Assembly: GCF_916618885.1 (NCBI RefSeq)
Contig: NZ_CAKAKH010000001.1
Span: forward strand, 1,178,001-1,242,000
Reading direction: 5' to 3'
DNA: 64,000 nt
Source: Marinilactibacillus sp. Marseille-P9653
Lineage (GTDB): Bacteria; Bacillota; Bacilli; Lactobacillales; Carnobacteriaceae_A
Position 1 is the first letter of the stretch. Each line of letters starts with the position of its first letter. Position numbers and translations under genes: made by a program. The notes beneath the pieces were generated by a model, which worked only from the letters and a program-made list of their open reading frames with translations, was not told the DNA's origin and did no database searches. Shown in pieces: positions 8,480-19,876 of the stretch.

Positions 8480-9703
8480 TTGAAAAAGAAAGAATTATTA
8501 TTTGCAGTCATATTGTTTATTGTTGAAACTTTTATTGATGAGTTATTTATTCAATTCTTGTTAGGTTTAATAGTTGTAACTTGCTTCTTAATACTTAATA
8601 AATTTAAAGTACCTAATATTGTTTTTTTAGTACCACTCATAATGATCACATTAATAGGGTTTATTAATGGTATAATATTCAATTATCAAACTTTTAACTT
8701 TTTTAGAGATTCTATATATTTTATTACAGTTATAGTAGTGATTACTATTGGACTATTTAATATTAAAATAATGGAAAAGAATAGTATAGATTTTATAAAA
8801 GTATTTATTTTTTCTGTTTCATTAAACATTATGTACAGATTTTTTAATCTACTTTTTTCTAACTATAGTAATTTAGACTTATTCAACTTGATTAGAGATG
8901 AAGCTCGAGGAATAGAAATAACTTTACCTATTACAATAATCATATTACTTTTTTATAAAAGTTTCTCCTCGAATTATTTGATTAGTAAAAGGGTTGATTT
9001 GATATTATTAATATTAAACTCTTCTTTTCTATTATTATCTATTTCGAGAACTGGAATTGTTAACTTAGTAATTGGCTTATTAGTATTTCAAATCTTTAAA
9101 TTAAAAAGAAATAAAATAAAAATTAAACTGAACTTTGGATTAATTATTTTGTTAGTGGTAACACTTGTTATATTTTTTTTAATTCCAAAAGAGATTATAG
9201 AGATACTAGTTCAAAAATTTCTTAATACAATAAATGAGGTTGATAGTCAAAACAATTGGAGTAGTCTTTCAGATATTGTATCTAATTGGAGAGGATACGA
9301 AGTAAACGTTGCTAATAGCCTCATCTCAAATGGAACTTATTATAACAGAATATTCGGATTTGGATTTGGAAAATTAATACCAGTTCAATTTTCTAATTTG
9401 GTGGGTGTTCCCGTTACTGACGGAGGAATTACAATTTTACACAACGGATATTACCATATTCTAGTTAAATCTGGAATAGTTGGATTATGTTTTTATTTAT
9501 ACTTTTTCTTAAAAATTATTTTTAAAGGTCTTTTGAGCAAAAAAACATTTAATGAAGTTATTCTAATATGCATTTCACTTATTTATATTGTATCTTCATT
9601 TGTTATTACTGGTTTATTTGCTGTTCCAACTAAAATCTCGGTGTTATTACTGATAGCGTTTCTAATAAAAAAAAGAAATAACGTATCAGAAAGGAAAGTG
9701 TAG
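8480..9703 (+). CDS. Wzy-like polysaccharide polymerase (O-antigen ligase type)
   Basis: The 407-residue protein is almost entirely hydrophobic, with about ten to eleven predicted membrane segments. A large extracellular loop at about 245-320 contains ARGIE-type and HNGYYHILVKSGIVG motifs, the latter typical of Wzy/WaaL proteins. It should polymerise repeat units on the outer face of the membrane after flipping. Translation seems to start at TTG 8480 after a GAGATGG site. It is the only polymerase candidate in the locus and sits between glycosyltransferase genes, as usual for Wzy. Confidence 0.8.
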   Translation: MKKKELLFAVILFIVETFIDELFIQFLLGLIVVTCFLILNKFKVPNIVFLVPLIMITLIGFINGIIFNYQTFNFFRDSIYFITVIVVITIGLFNIKIMEKNSIDFIKVFIFSVSLNIMYRFFNLLFSNYSNLDLFNLIRDEARGIEITLPITIIILLFYKSFSSNYLISKRVDLILLILNSSFLLLSISRTGIVNLVIGLLVFQIFKLKRNKIKIKLNFGLIILLVVTLVIFFLIPKEIIEILVQKFLNTINEVDSQNNWSSLSDIVSNWRGYEVNVANSLISNGTYYNRIFGFGFGKLIPVQFSNLVGVPVTDGGITILHNGYYHILVKSGIVGLCFYLYFFLKIIFKGLLSKKTFNEVILICISLIYIVSSFVITGLFAVPTKISVLLLIAFLIKKRNNVSERKV

Positions 9704-9705
9704 CA

Positions 9706-10809
9706 ATGAAGTATATTGCTGAATGGGAAAAAGAAAAAAGTAAAACTTGGTCTGGTACGACATTGTCTTTGCAAAACTCACTTAAGAAATTAACAAAAGT
9801 TCAAGAAATCAATTTAAACACACCTAATGCAGCTACAAAGTCCCAGTACTTAATCGAAAATTTTTTATCCAATCAAATCTTTTCGAGAAATATGAATTTC
9901 AATTCAAAATTTCTAGGTGATCAAGAAAAAAAAGTGCTGGATCTCCTAAAATCTAGCAATAATAATGAAAACATTTTGCAGATTGGAGATCTAGCTTCTA
10001 TACCTGAGTCAAGCATTTATCAGGATTTGTCTATTGGATCTTTAATTCATTTAAAGAAATATGATCCTATTTCTTTTAATTATAGTGGTTTTCATAAAAT
10101 ATCAGAAAAAAAATTAACACAGAGATACATGCTTCAGATGGAAAGATATAGCAATGCAAGGTATATTTTTACAATGTCGAATTGGTTAAGAGATTTTCTT
10201 GTAGATATAGAAGGCTTTCCGAGTAATAAGGTCATTCACGTTGGAGGAGGGATTAATCTTGAAATACCAGAATTCAGTGAAATACCGGAAAATGACGAGA
10301 AATTTAAAATATTATTTGTAGGTAGAGATTTTTATAGAAAAGGTGGAGACTTGGTAGTAAATGCGTACAAGAACTTAAGAAGAGTTACTGATCTTAAAGT
10401 AGAATTGTATATTGCAGGACCAAAAAAATTAGAAAAAAAATTTTATGGCGAAGGTATATTTTTCCTTGGAGATTTAGATAATGTTGCATTATCTAAATAC
10501 TATAAAGAGTGTGATATTTTTTGTATGCCGTCACGATTTGAAGCATATGGTCTAGTTTTTATAGAGGCTCTAGTTTATGGTATGCCTTGCATCGCTAGAG
10601 ATAGTTTTGAAATGAGAAATTTCATTAAAGATGGGAAAAATGGTATGTTGATCAAAAACGATAATATACAAGAACTATCTTTGAAAATATATGAATTATT
10701 AACAAATAATCAGATTAAGCAAAATGTTCAGAAACAAAAAGAAATGTATCTACAAGAATATTCTTGGGACAAAGTAGCAAAAAAAATATTACATTATACT
10801 AATACTTAG
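9706..10809 (+). CDS. Glycosyltransferase family 4
   Basis: The 367-residue protein has a GT4 donor domain with ILFVGRDFYRKGGDLVVNAY and the EX7E region SRFEAYGLVFIEALVYGMP. The N-terminal acceptor domain is less typical and contains the segment IFTMSNWLRDFLVD before the linker. It starts two bases after the polymerase stop, with an AAAGG site inside the polymerase gene. It should add a sugar of the repeat unit from a nucleotide donor. Specificity is unknown. Confidence 0.84.
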   Translation: MKYIAEWEKEKSKTWSGTTLSLQNSLKKLTKVQEINLNTPNAATKSQYLIENFLSNQIFSRNMNFNSKFLGDQEKKVLDLLKSSNNNENILQIGDLASIPESSIYQDLSIGSLIHLKKYDPISFNYSGFHKISEKKLTQRYMLQMERYSNARYIFTMSNWLRDFLVDIEGFPSNKVIHVGGGINLEIPEFSEIPENDEKFKILFVGRDFYRKGGDLVVNAYKNLRRVTDLKVELYIAGPKKLEKKFYGEGIFFLGDLDNVALSKYYKECDIFCMPSRFEAYGLVFIEALVYGMPCIARDSFEMRNFIKDGKNGMLIKNDNIQELSLKIYELLTNNQIKQNVQKQKEMYLQEYSWDKVAKKILHYTNT

Positions 10810-10820
10810 GAGGTACATTT

Positions 10821-11951
10821 TTGGAATTGAATTTATTTGTTCAAGGTTATTGGGAGAAAAACTTAGGTGATGATTTATTTTTATATATTTTATGTAATAA
10901 ATATCCATCAACGCACTTTTCAATAAGTGGAAAGAAAAAGAATACTAAAATATTTGCAGCAATAGATAATTTAGATATTATTGAACAAAAAAATAACATT
11001 TTAACTAAAATTATGAATAAAGGATTTTCAAAACTTGGATTATTAAATCCTTATGACAAAATAGGATTAAATTATTCCGGATATATTGAAATTGGCGGTT
11101 CGATATTTATTTTACCTAATAAGTTAAACCAAGTTGATTTATGGCTAAAAAGAAGAAAATATATAGTTGAAAATAATAAAAATTACTTCGTAATAGGTAG
11201 CAACTTTGGTCCATTCTTTTTTCATGAACAAATTGAAGAGTACAGAAACTTTTTTTCTAAATTGATTAGTGTGAATTTTAGGGATTTAAAGTCATATAAC
11301 ATGTTTTCTGAATTGTCGAATGTAAATGTTGCACCAGATGTCATATTTAATTTGTACAATGAAAATACAAATTTCTTAAAAAAAGAAAAGACTGTTGTAA
11401 TATCTGTTATTGATTTAGAAGTGAAATCCAAATCACCTGGAAGTGAGGATTTAATTAAATTCAACAAAGAATACAATAACAAATTGGTGGAGTTGGTTAA
11501 TTATTATCTGACTAATGATTATGATAAAGTAATCTTGATGTCATTTTGTGACAATGAAGGAGACTTGAATACATGCAACTTTATTTACGACAATGTTAAT
11601 AATATTGAATTTAAAGAAAAAATAGAGATATTTTCGCATAATAATATTAATAAGTCTTTAGAAGTTTTAAAAAATGCAAGTTTAGTAATTGCTAGTAGGT
11701 TTCACGCTATGATTCTTGGCTGGATTTTTGAATCTTCTACTATAGTAATAGGATATAGTGATAAAACTAAACAAACAGTAGATTATTTAAATATTAATCA
11801 GCAGGTCTTAAGCATTAGTGAGTTTACTGATATGAGTGCTAAAGAAATTGATAAAAGTCAATATTTAATAGAAAAAGCTACTCTACAGAGCTTGAAAGAA
11901 AAATCGGAAGTTCAATTCAAAGATTTAGATGCTTTTGTCAATACATATTGA
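10821..11951 (+). CDS. Polysaccharide pyruvyl transferase family protein
   Basis: The 376-residue protein begins with GYWEKNLGDDLFLYIL, the glycine/aspartate motif of polysaccharide pyruvyl transferases, and has the conserved SRFHAMILGW near residue 293. Members move pyruvate from phosphoenolpyruvate onto a sugar to form a ketal; related proteins act as glycosyltransferases. It uses a TTG start 10 bases after an AGGAGG site. A pyruvyl group would make the capsule acidic. The exact acceptor is unknown, and family membership alone does not prove pyruvyl transfer. Confidence 0.82.
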   Translation: MELNLFVQGYWEKNLGDDLFLYILCNKYPSTHFSISGKKKNTKIFAAIDNLDIIEQKNNILTKIMNKGFSKLGLLNPYDKIGLNYSGYIEIGGSIFILPNKLNQVDLWLKRRKYIVENNKNYFVIGSNFGPFFFHEQIEEYRNFFSKLISVNFRDLKSYNMFSELSNVNVAPDVIFNLYNENTNFLKKEKTVVISVIDLEVKSKSPGSEDLIKFNKEYNNKLVELVNYYLTNDYDKVILMSFCDNEGDLNTCNFIYDNVNNIEFKEKIEIFSHNNINKSLEVLKNASLVIASRFHAMILGWIFESSTIVIGYSDKTKQTVDYLNINQQVLSISEFTDMSAKEIDKSQYLIEKATLQSLKEKSEVQFKDLDAFVNTY

Positions 11952-12024
11952 CTTAAAAAGATTATCTCTCAATATGTAATTTCATAGGAATCTATAGTAA
12001 TTAGAAAAGGTGGGAATAATTAAT

Positions 12025-13419
12025 TTGTATAAAAAGCTTGTTAGTAATTCTCTTGTTTTTGCTATTGGCAATTTGGGAAGTAAATTAATTACTTTCTTAT
12101 TAGTGCCGCTTTACACATACTATCTAACCACATCTGAATACGGGACTGTTGACTTGATAATAGTGACAGCAAGTTTGCTTATGCCAATAGTGACAGCAAG
12201 TGTATTCGAAGCAATATTGAGATTTATTTTAGATAAAGATCAGGATAAGAAAAATATACTTTCGAATTCTGTAGTAATTTGTATGGGTGGGATATTTTTA
12301 TTAATATTAATGTTTCCCGTATTAAATTACTTTCAAGTTTTTGGAAAAAACTTAGTGTACCTCTACTTGATTTTAATTGTTCAAATTTTTGAAGTGATTT
12401 TTTCCCAATATGCTCGAGCTACTAATCGAATAAGAATATTTGCATTAAATGGTATCTTATTAGCATTAGCTAATGGAACATTAAATATTTTACTCCTTAT
12501 TTATTTAAACCTCGGTATCTCAGGGTACTTTTTTTCGATTATCATAGCCCATATATTGTCAATTCTATTTTTAATCACAACAACTCAGGCCTTAAAAGAT
12601 ATAGATCTAAAACTACTTAATAAAATGACAGTTAAAGAATTATTATCCTTTTCTATACCTATGGTACCTAATTCAATCATGTGGTGGACTATAAATGCTT
12701 CAAGTAGATATTTTATTGTTTTTTTTATCGGCACGGGCGCTAATGGACTATTTGCTATTTCTAGTAAAATTCCTTCTTTACTTAATATAATTAATCAAAT
12801 CTTTATACAAGCTTGGCAAATCTCTGCAATTGAAGAATATGATAATAATAATAAAACCAAATTTCATACTATAGTCTTTAGTTATCTTTCTTCAGTAATG
12901 TTTGTGGGGTCTTCGATAATATTTGTGACATTGAAATTTTTGTTTAGTTTATTATTTGCAGATGCATACTATGATGCTTGGAGAGCCGTTCCGTTTTTAG
13001 TGCTTGGAACTGTTTTTTCAACTTTTTCTGGATTTTTAGGAACAAATTATGTTACTTCAAAAAAAACTTCAGGAGTTTTTAAAACCTCTATATACGGGGG
13101 GGTTGTTAGTATAATTCTGAATATAATTTTAGTTCCTCTTTGGGGTATTGAAGGGGCTGGAATGTCTTCGTTGGTCAGTTTCTTTGTAATGTTTTTAATT
13201 CGATATTTTGATACAAAACAATTTGTAAACATACAAATAGATTGGAAGAAATTTATAACTAATATTACTATAATAACCATTCAAATAGTCGTTTTAATGT
13301 TGCCGATAGAAAATAGCTTTGAAATTTTAGTACAAATAGTTTTATTTCTAATTATATTAATTTCGAATAAAAATTTGCTTACCCCATTTAAAATGTTAAT
13401 AAAATCTCGGAAATTTTAA
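12025..13419 (+). CDS. Wzx-like repeat-unit flippase (MATE/MOP superfamily)
   Basis: The protein of about 464 residues is strongly hydrophobic with roughly 12-14 membrane segments. Its N-terminus, NSLVFAIGNLGSKLITFLLVP, shortened here as FAIGNLGSKLITF, is the usual opening of polysaccharide flippases. It should move the lipid-linked repeat unit across the membrane. The frame is open from GTG 12010, but AAAGGTGG at 12006-12013 overlaps that GTG and is correctly spaced for TTG 12025, which is chosen here. It closes the assembly block; rmlA follows 71 bases later. Confidence 0.85.
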   Translation: MYKKLVSNSLVFAIGNLGSKLITFLLVPLYTYYLTTSEYGTVDLIIVTASLLMPIVTASVFEAILRFILDKDQDKKNILSNSVVICMGGIFLLILMFPVLNYFQVFGKNLVYLYLILIVQIFEVIFSQYARATNRIRIFALNGILLALANGTLNILLLIYLNLGISGYFFSIIIAHILSILFLITTTQALKDIDLKLLNKMTVKELLSFSIPMVPNSIMWWTINASSRYFIVFFIGTGANGLFAISSKIPSLLNIINQIFIQAWQISAIEEYDNNNKTKFHTIVFSYLSSVMFVGSSIIFVTLKFLFSLLFADAYYDAWRAVPFLVLGTVFSTFSGFLGTNYVTSKKTSGVFKTSIYGGVVSIILNIILVPLWGIEGAGMSSLVSFFVMFLIRYFDTKQFVNIQIDWKKFITNITIITIQIVVLMLPIENSFEILVQIVLFLIILISNKNLLTPFKMLIKSRKF

Positions 13420-13490
13420 CTATTAATACTATTTTTTTATTTAGTAAAATTTTCATTTATTTATAAAAAAATTAAAAAGGATGTTATTTA

Positions 13491-14377
13491 ATGAAAGGTA
13501 TTATATTAGCTGGTGGAAGTGGTACAAGATTATACCCTTTAACTCAAGCAACTTCGAAACAACTAATGCCAATTTACGATAAGCCAATGATCTATTATCC
13601 AATGTCTACTTTGATGTTAGCAGGTATAAGAGAGATTTTAATTATCTCAACACCGCAAGATACTCCAAGATTTGAGCAATTATTTGGGGATGGTTCACAT
13701 ATTGGTATTAAATTATCGTATGCTATACAAGAAGAACCCAATGGTTTGGCAGAAGCATTCATAATTGGTGAAGAATTTATAGGTAAAGATTCTGTTTGTT
13801 TGGTCCTTGGAGATAACATCTATTACGGTAGTGGGTTTTCAAATATGCTTCAAAAAGCTGCTTGTAACCCAAGAGGAGCTACTGTTTTTGGATATCATGT
13901 ACATGATCCTGAACGTTTTGGCGTTGTTGAATTCGATGAAAATATGAAAGCTACTTCAGTCGAAGAAAAACCAACTAATCCTAAAAGCGAATATGCAATT
14001 ACAGGTTTATATTTTTATGATAATGATGTAGTAGATATTGCTAAAAGTATTGTCCCTTCTCTTAGGGGAGAATTAGAAATAACAGATATTAATCAAAAGT
14101 ATCTCGATAGAAATGAGTTAAATGTAGAAGTTATGGGTAGAGGTTATGCTTGGCTAGATACAGGTACACATGAGTCTCTTTTAGAAGCTAGTATGTTTAT
14201 TGAAACTATTGAAAAACGTCAAAATTTGAAAGTAGCATGCTTGGAAGAAATTGCTTATCGCATGGGTTATATTTCTAAAGAAAATCTAAATGAACTAGCG
14301 CAACCTTTAAAGAAAAATGGGTACGGTCAATATCTATTAAGAATTGCTAACTCGAATATTCAGGAGGATTTGCAATA

Positions 14378-14378
<1 letters not shown>
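13491..14378 (+). CDS. rmlA: Glucose-1-phosphate thymidylyltransferase
   Basis: RmlA makes dTDP-glucose from glucose-1-phosphate and dTTP, the first step of dTDP-L-rhamnose synthesis in the cytoplasm. The 295-residue length is typical. Visible motifs are the nucleotide loop [20 protein letters not shown] with its metal-binding aspartate, [20 protein letters not shown], and [11 protein letters not shown]. The ATG is preceded by an AAAAGGA site. It shares one base with the rmlC start. All four pathway genes are present in order A, C, B, D. Confidence 0.96.
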
Positions 14379-15983
<1,605 letters not shown>

Positions 15984-16017
15984 GTTATGGTTAGACCAAT
16001 TAATTGCTTGACATCAA

Positions 16018-16050
16018 AAAGGTAAGATAGAGTAAGTCTTATCTTTTTTA
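16018..16050 (+). terminator. Hairpin between rmlB and rmlD
   Basis: A stem of about 11 pairs (AAAAGGTAAGA with TCTTATCTTTT, one G-U) ends in a T run just before the rmlD ribosome site. It could be a partial terminator that lowers rmlD expression, or an RNA-processing site. Confidence 0.5.
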
Positions 16051-16066
16051 TATGGGAGGATTACTA

Positions 16067-16903
16067 ATGATTTTAATTACAGGTGCCAAAGGGCAATTAG
16101 GAAGAGAACTATCTGCTCTTTTGAATGAAAAAAACTTATCATTTATTGGTATTGATAGAGATGAATTAGATATTACGGATAAAGATGATGTAGATATATT
16201 TTTTGAAAAAAATAAGCCAACAATTGTTTATCATTGTGCTGCTTACACTGCGGTTGATCCAGCAGAGGATGAAGGTAAAGAATTGAACTGGTTAGTCAAC
16301 GTTGATGGTACTCGTAATATCGCTGAAGCTTCTGAGAAAGTAGGCGCTAAAGTAATCTATATCAGTACTGATTATGTGTTCGATGGTGAAAATCAAGAAA
16401 TGTATCAAGTAGATCATGAAGTTAATCCTAAAAATGAATACGGAAAAGCAAAGTTAGCAGGAGAAGAAGCTGTTAAAGAAATCGTTTCAAACTATTACAT
16501 TATTAGAACTTCTTGGGTATTTGGTAAATTTGGTAAAAATTTTGTATTTACGATGAAAAAACTTGCTGAAGATAGACCTAAATTGACAGTTGTAGATGAT
16601 CAGTTTGGACGTCCTACTTGGACAAGAACATTAGCTGAGTTTATGATGTATGCAACTGATAATGAAATTGAATTTGGAATTTATCACTTATCGAATGATG
16701 AATCATGTTCTTGGTATGAATTTGCAAAAGAAATTTTAAAAGACGAAAATGTTGTGGTCGAACCAGTCGATTCTTCTCAATTTCCACAAAAAGCAACCAG
16801 ACCCAAGTACTCTGTAATGGATCTTTCAAAAGCCAAAGCTACTGGTTTTGAGATTCCAACATGGAAAGATGCATTATTCGATTTTTTAAATGAAATTAAA
16901 TAA
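16067..16903 (+). CDS. rmlD: dTDP-4-dehydrorhamnose reductase
   Basis: RmlD reduces the 4-keto intermediate to dTDP-L-rhamnose with NAD(P)H, the last step of the pathway. The 278-residue protein shows the GAKGQLGREL cofactor loop, CAAYTAVDPAE, STDYVFDG and the YGKAKLAGE active-site motif. The frame is open from 16052, but GGGAGGA at 16054-16060 points to ATG 16067. A strong hairpin follows the stop, so this is the end of the main operon. Rhamnose is therefore probably part of this polymer or of another rhamnose-containing wall glycan. Confidence 0.95.
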   Translation: MILITGAKGQLGRELSALLNEKNLSFIGIDRDELDITDKDDVDIFFEKNKPTIVYHCAAYTAVDPAEDEGKELNWLVNVDGTRNIAEASEKVGAKVIYISTDYVFDGENQEMYQVDHEVNPKNEYGKAKLAGEEAVKEIVSNYYIIRTSWVFGKFGKNFVFTMKKLAEDRPKLTVVDDQFGRPTWTRTLAEFMMYATDNEIEFGIYHLSNDESCSWYEFAKEILKDENVVVEPVDSSQFPQKATRPKYSVMDLSKAKATGFEIPTWKDALFDFLNEIK

Positions 16904-16928
16904 ATCATGATTACTACCAAATTAAATT

Positions 16929-16958
16929 CCAATAAGTTAAATAATATTAACTTATTGG
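16929..16958 (+). terminator. Hairpin downstream of rmlD
   Basis: CCAATAAGTTAA (16929-16940) pairs perfectly with TTAACTTATTGG (16947-16958) around a six-base loop. The following T run is short and broken, so termination strength is uncertain. Confidence 0.55.
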
Positions 16959-16997
16959 GTATTTAATAGGCAACTACTTAAACTTTAGGATGGAAAG

Positions 16998-18322
16998 ATA
17001 AAGTCCATATAATTGTGTAAAAAGAAAGGCCATATGATCGCCTGTACGGTACAATGTTTTTAACCACTAAAAACATACCTGGAGGCAATCATATGACCCA
17101 ACATCTACAGATTAACCTAGAACCCAAACAGATACAAGCATTAATTGAGAGTAGTGTGAAAGACGATGCTTCAAAGCTGATTTTAACGACCGTCTTTAAC
17201 CAATTAATGGAGCACCAACGAACGGAATTTATTCAGCTGAGGGTTACGAACGATCCGAGAATCGAACGGGACAGCGAAATGGCTACTACGAAAGAGCCTT
17301 GACAACACGCGTAGGAACGTTAGAACTTAAGGTTCCAAGGACAAGAGACGGTGTCTTTTCTCCGACTGTTTTTGAGCGGTATCAACGGAATGAAAAAGCA
17401 TTATTAACTTCTATGCTAGAGATGTATGTATCAGGTGTCTCTACTCGTAAAGTCTCTCAGATCGTAGAAGAATTGTGTGGAAAATCGGTCTCTAAGTCTT
17501 TTGTTTCTTCTCTGACCACTCAGCTAGATCCTATCGTTAAAGAATGGCAGAATCGAACACTGACAGGAACGAAGTTCCCTTACCTCATGGTAGACGTTCT
17601 CTATATAAAAGCACGAGTAGAACAGCGTGTCCTCTCTCAAAGCTGCCATATCGCTATAGGGATTACAGAAGAAGGCGATCGCCAGATCATTGGCTTTATG
17701 CTTCAAAATGAAGAAAGTCATGAAACCTGGGCGAATTTTTTCAACTATCTGAAAAACAGAGGACTATCTGGAATCAAGCTCGTGATTTCTGATGCGCATA
17801 AAGGACTTGTGTCAGCTGTTCAAACTTCCTTCACGCACGCTTCATGGCAGAGATGTCAGGTTCACTTTATGCGAAACATTTTAAGTACGGTTCCTAAGAA
17901 AGGTTCTAAACCCTTTCGAGAAGCAGTCAAAGCGATCTTCAAATTCTCAGATATTCATTTAGCCCGTAAGGCTAAGCAGGCCTTGCTTGAAGAATACGCT
18001 GATCAAGTAAAGTATCAAAAGGCCTGTAGAACACTAGATGAAGGCTTCGAAGATGCCTTCCAGTACACTGTTTTAGGCAAAAGCCATAACCGATTGAAGA
18101 GCACAAATTTACTTGAACGATTGAATGAGGAAGTCAGACGGAGAGAAAAAGTGATCCGTATTTTCCCCAATACTGCTTCAGCTAATCGCTTAATTGGAGC
18201 CGTCCTGATGGACGTTCATGAAAACTGGATCAGTTCTCCGAGAAAATATATCCAGTTTGAATCAAACTAATCAGACTAAAAACAAAGTATTGTACATTTT
18301 ACACAGAAGTCTGGACTTGACT
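16998..18322 (+). mobile_element. IS256-family insertion sequence, 9-bp target duplication
   Basis: The element is about 1325 bp and is flanked by GATGGAAAG at 16989-16997 and 18323-18331. Its imperfect inverted ends both contain AAGTCCA and GTGTAAAA (left at 17001-17020; right, read on the minus strand, from 18318). Length, duplication size and transposase fit the IS256 family. Removing the element joins the DUF4301 leader back to sequence just after rmlD. The transposase is frameshifted, so the copy is probably not self-mobile. Confidence 0.85.
17093..18270 (+). pseudogene. IS256-family transposase, frameshifted
   Basis: Two frames encode consecutive parts of one mutator-type transposase. 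The first starts at ATG 17093 after GGAGG and runs into TGA 17300-17302. The second continues the family sequence, with RNGYYERALTTRVG joining across the break. A loss of one base near 17236 explains the shift and would restore a 392-residue protein, the normal length. DDE residues lie in MVDVLYIKAR, LVISDAHKGL and NLLERLNEEV. No slippery heptamer is seen at the join, so a mutation is more likely than programmed frameshifting. Confidence 0.85.
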
Positions 18323-18372
18323 GATGGAAAGCAAAATAGCGTAGTAGTTGAAACTAAGGAGAATTAATTTAA

Positions 18373-19740
18373 ATGTCAGTTCAAAAATTTGAAGTAGGTA
18401 CTAAATTTGTCAATATCAAAGAAGTAGTTACCCAAAAAGAACTTACCGAGTTAAAAAATGGAAATAACGATTACAAAAATCAACAGGTTATGAAGTTTGT
18501 ACCTGCTAGCGGGGCTGCTACTAGGATGTTTAAAGATTTACATAGTTTTTTAGTAAATCACGAAAAGACTGAGTTCGTAAATTATTTTTTAGAAAATATA
18601 GAGTCATATCCTTTTGTTAAAGACATCGATAAGGTTGAGTTTTTTTTAAAGGAAAATAATAAATACACAGATAAAGAAAGATCAATTATCGATAATATTA
18701 TAAATGAAAAATTACAGCTCAGTAGCCTACCTAAAGCGCTTATTAAAATGCATGACTACGGAACATTTGTTACTACTCCAATCGATGAGCATATTTATGA
18801 AGGTGAACAGTATCTCAACGATGAAAACGTAAAATTGCATTTTACAATTTCAGAAGAACATGAAGAGTTGTTTAACGAATATGTGGAAGAAGCAATTAAG
18901 GATCAAAAGAATATTAATATAACCTATTCGTTTCAAAAACCAGAAACGAATACGATAGCTGTAGATATGGATAATAAGCCTTTCCTTTTGGAAAATGGGG
19001 AAATATTATACCGTCCTGGTGGACACGGCTCTTTGATAGAGAATTTGAATGACTTAGAAGCAGATATCATCTTTATCAAGAATATTGATAATGTGTGTCA
19101 TAGAAGCCGTATAAAAGAAACTATTGACTCTAAAAAGCAATTAGCAAGTATTGGACTAGATACAAAAAAACAAATTAATCAGTATATTGAGAGTTTGTTG
19201 ACAGATGATTATAATCTTGAAGAAATTAAAACATTTTTGAAGGACACTCTGAATATTACTTTAAAAAGTGAGTGGACGAAAGAAAAGGCATTACATTTTT
19301 TAGATAGACCTTTTAGAGTATGTGGAGTCGTTGAAAACTCTGGGGAGCCTGGTGGTGGTCCATTTATAGTAGACAATGGGAGCTATCTAGATCTACAAAT
19401 CTGTGAAACTTCAGAAATTGATTTAAACGATGAAGAAAAACTTGAAATCCTAAAAGCTTCTCAATACTTTAATCCAGTCGACTTAGTTTGCTTTGTCAAA
19501 AACCATAAAGGTGATAAATATGATTTAACGGAATTTGTAAATGAAGACCGATATTTCATTACTGAAAAGACACATAATGGAAGAAACTTAAAAGCTTTAG
19601 AACACCCTGGTCTTTGGAACGGGGCAATGCATCATTGGAATACCTTATTCGTAGAAGTACCGTCATCTACCTTTAATCCGGTTAAGACGGTTAATGATCT
19701 TTTACGAGATGGACACAGAGAAGCTGTTCAGGTCAAATAA
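18373..19740 (+). CDS. DUF4301 domain protein, nucleotidyltransferase-like
   Basis: The 455-residue protein fits my recollection of DUF4301, a family related to nucleotidyltransferase folds. The segment FVPASGAATRMFKDL near residue 42 resembles a nucleotide-binding loop, and the middle has a FRPGGHGSL-like ILYRPGGHGSLIENL motif. The family's reaction is not known to me. It ends the polysaccharide locus and is followed by a strong terminator. Its leader is interrupted by the IS256 element, but a ribosome site (AAGGAG, about 18357-18362) and ATG remain intact, and its promoter may now be inside the insertion. A role in making or activating a capsule precursor is inference from position. Confidence 0.7.
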   Translation: MSVQKFEVGTKFVNIKEVVTQKELTELKNGNNDYKNQQVMKFVPASGAATRMFKDLHSFLVNHEKTEFVNYFLENIESYPFVKDIDKVEFFLKENNKYTDKERSIIDNIINEKLQLSSLPKALIKMHDYGTFVTTPIDEHIYEGEQYLNDENVKLHFTISEEHEELFNEYVEEAIKDQKNINITYSFQKPETNTIAVDMDNKPFLLENGEILYRPGGHGSLIENLNDLEADIIFIKNIDNVCHRSRIKETIDSKKQLASIGLDTKKQINQYIESLLTDDYNLEEIKTFLKDTLNITLKSEWTKEKALHFLDRPFRVCGVVENSGEPGGGPFIVDNGSYLDLQICETSEIDLNDEEKLEILKASQYFNPVDLVCFVKNHKGDKYDLTEFVNEDRYFITEKTHNGRNLKALEHPGLWNGAMHHWNTLFVEVPSSTFNPVKTVNDLLRDGHREAVQVK

Positions 19741-19791
19741 GGCATTAAAAACTTAATATGTAATACGAAATTTTAGAATATACTAATTAAA

Positions 19792-19833
19792 GAAGATAGT
19801 GTTAGTGGAACTTAGCTAACACTATCTTTTTTT
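19792..19833 (+). terminator. Rho-independent terminator after DUF4301 gene
   Basis: GATAGTGTTAG pairs with CTAACACTATC around a short loop and is followed by seven T residues. It marks the end of the polysaccharide locus. Confidence 0.9.
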
Positions 19834-19856
19834 GCGAGAAATGAAATTTTTATGGA

Positions 19857-19876
19857 TCAAAAAAGTGTTGACATAC
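19857..19876 (+). promoter_or_regulatory. Truncated promoter region, 20-bp copy of the capsule promoter
   Basis: TCAAAAAAGTGTTGACATAC is identical to 1869-1888, the -35 part of the cpsC promoter. Twelve bases further the IS66-family element begins, so the original -10 region and downstream gene are cut off. It now points into the insertion. Confidence 0.6.

Noticed and set aside
17230..17302. Programmed frameshift in the IS256 transposase
   Set aside because: IS256 transposases are usually single-frame and no slippery heptamer is present at the join. A one-base loss is simpler.
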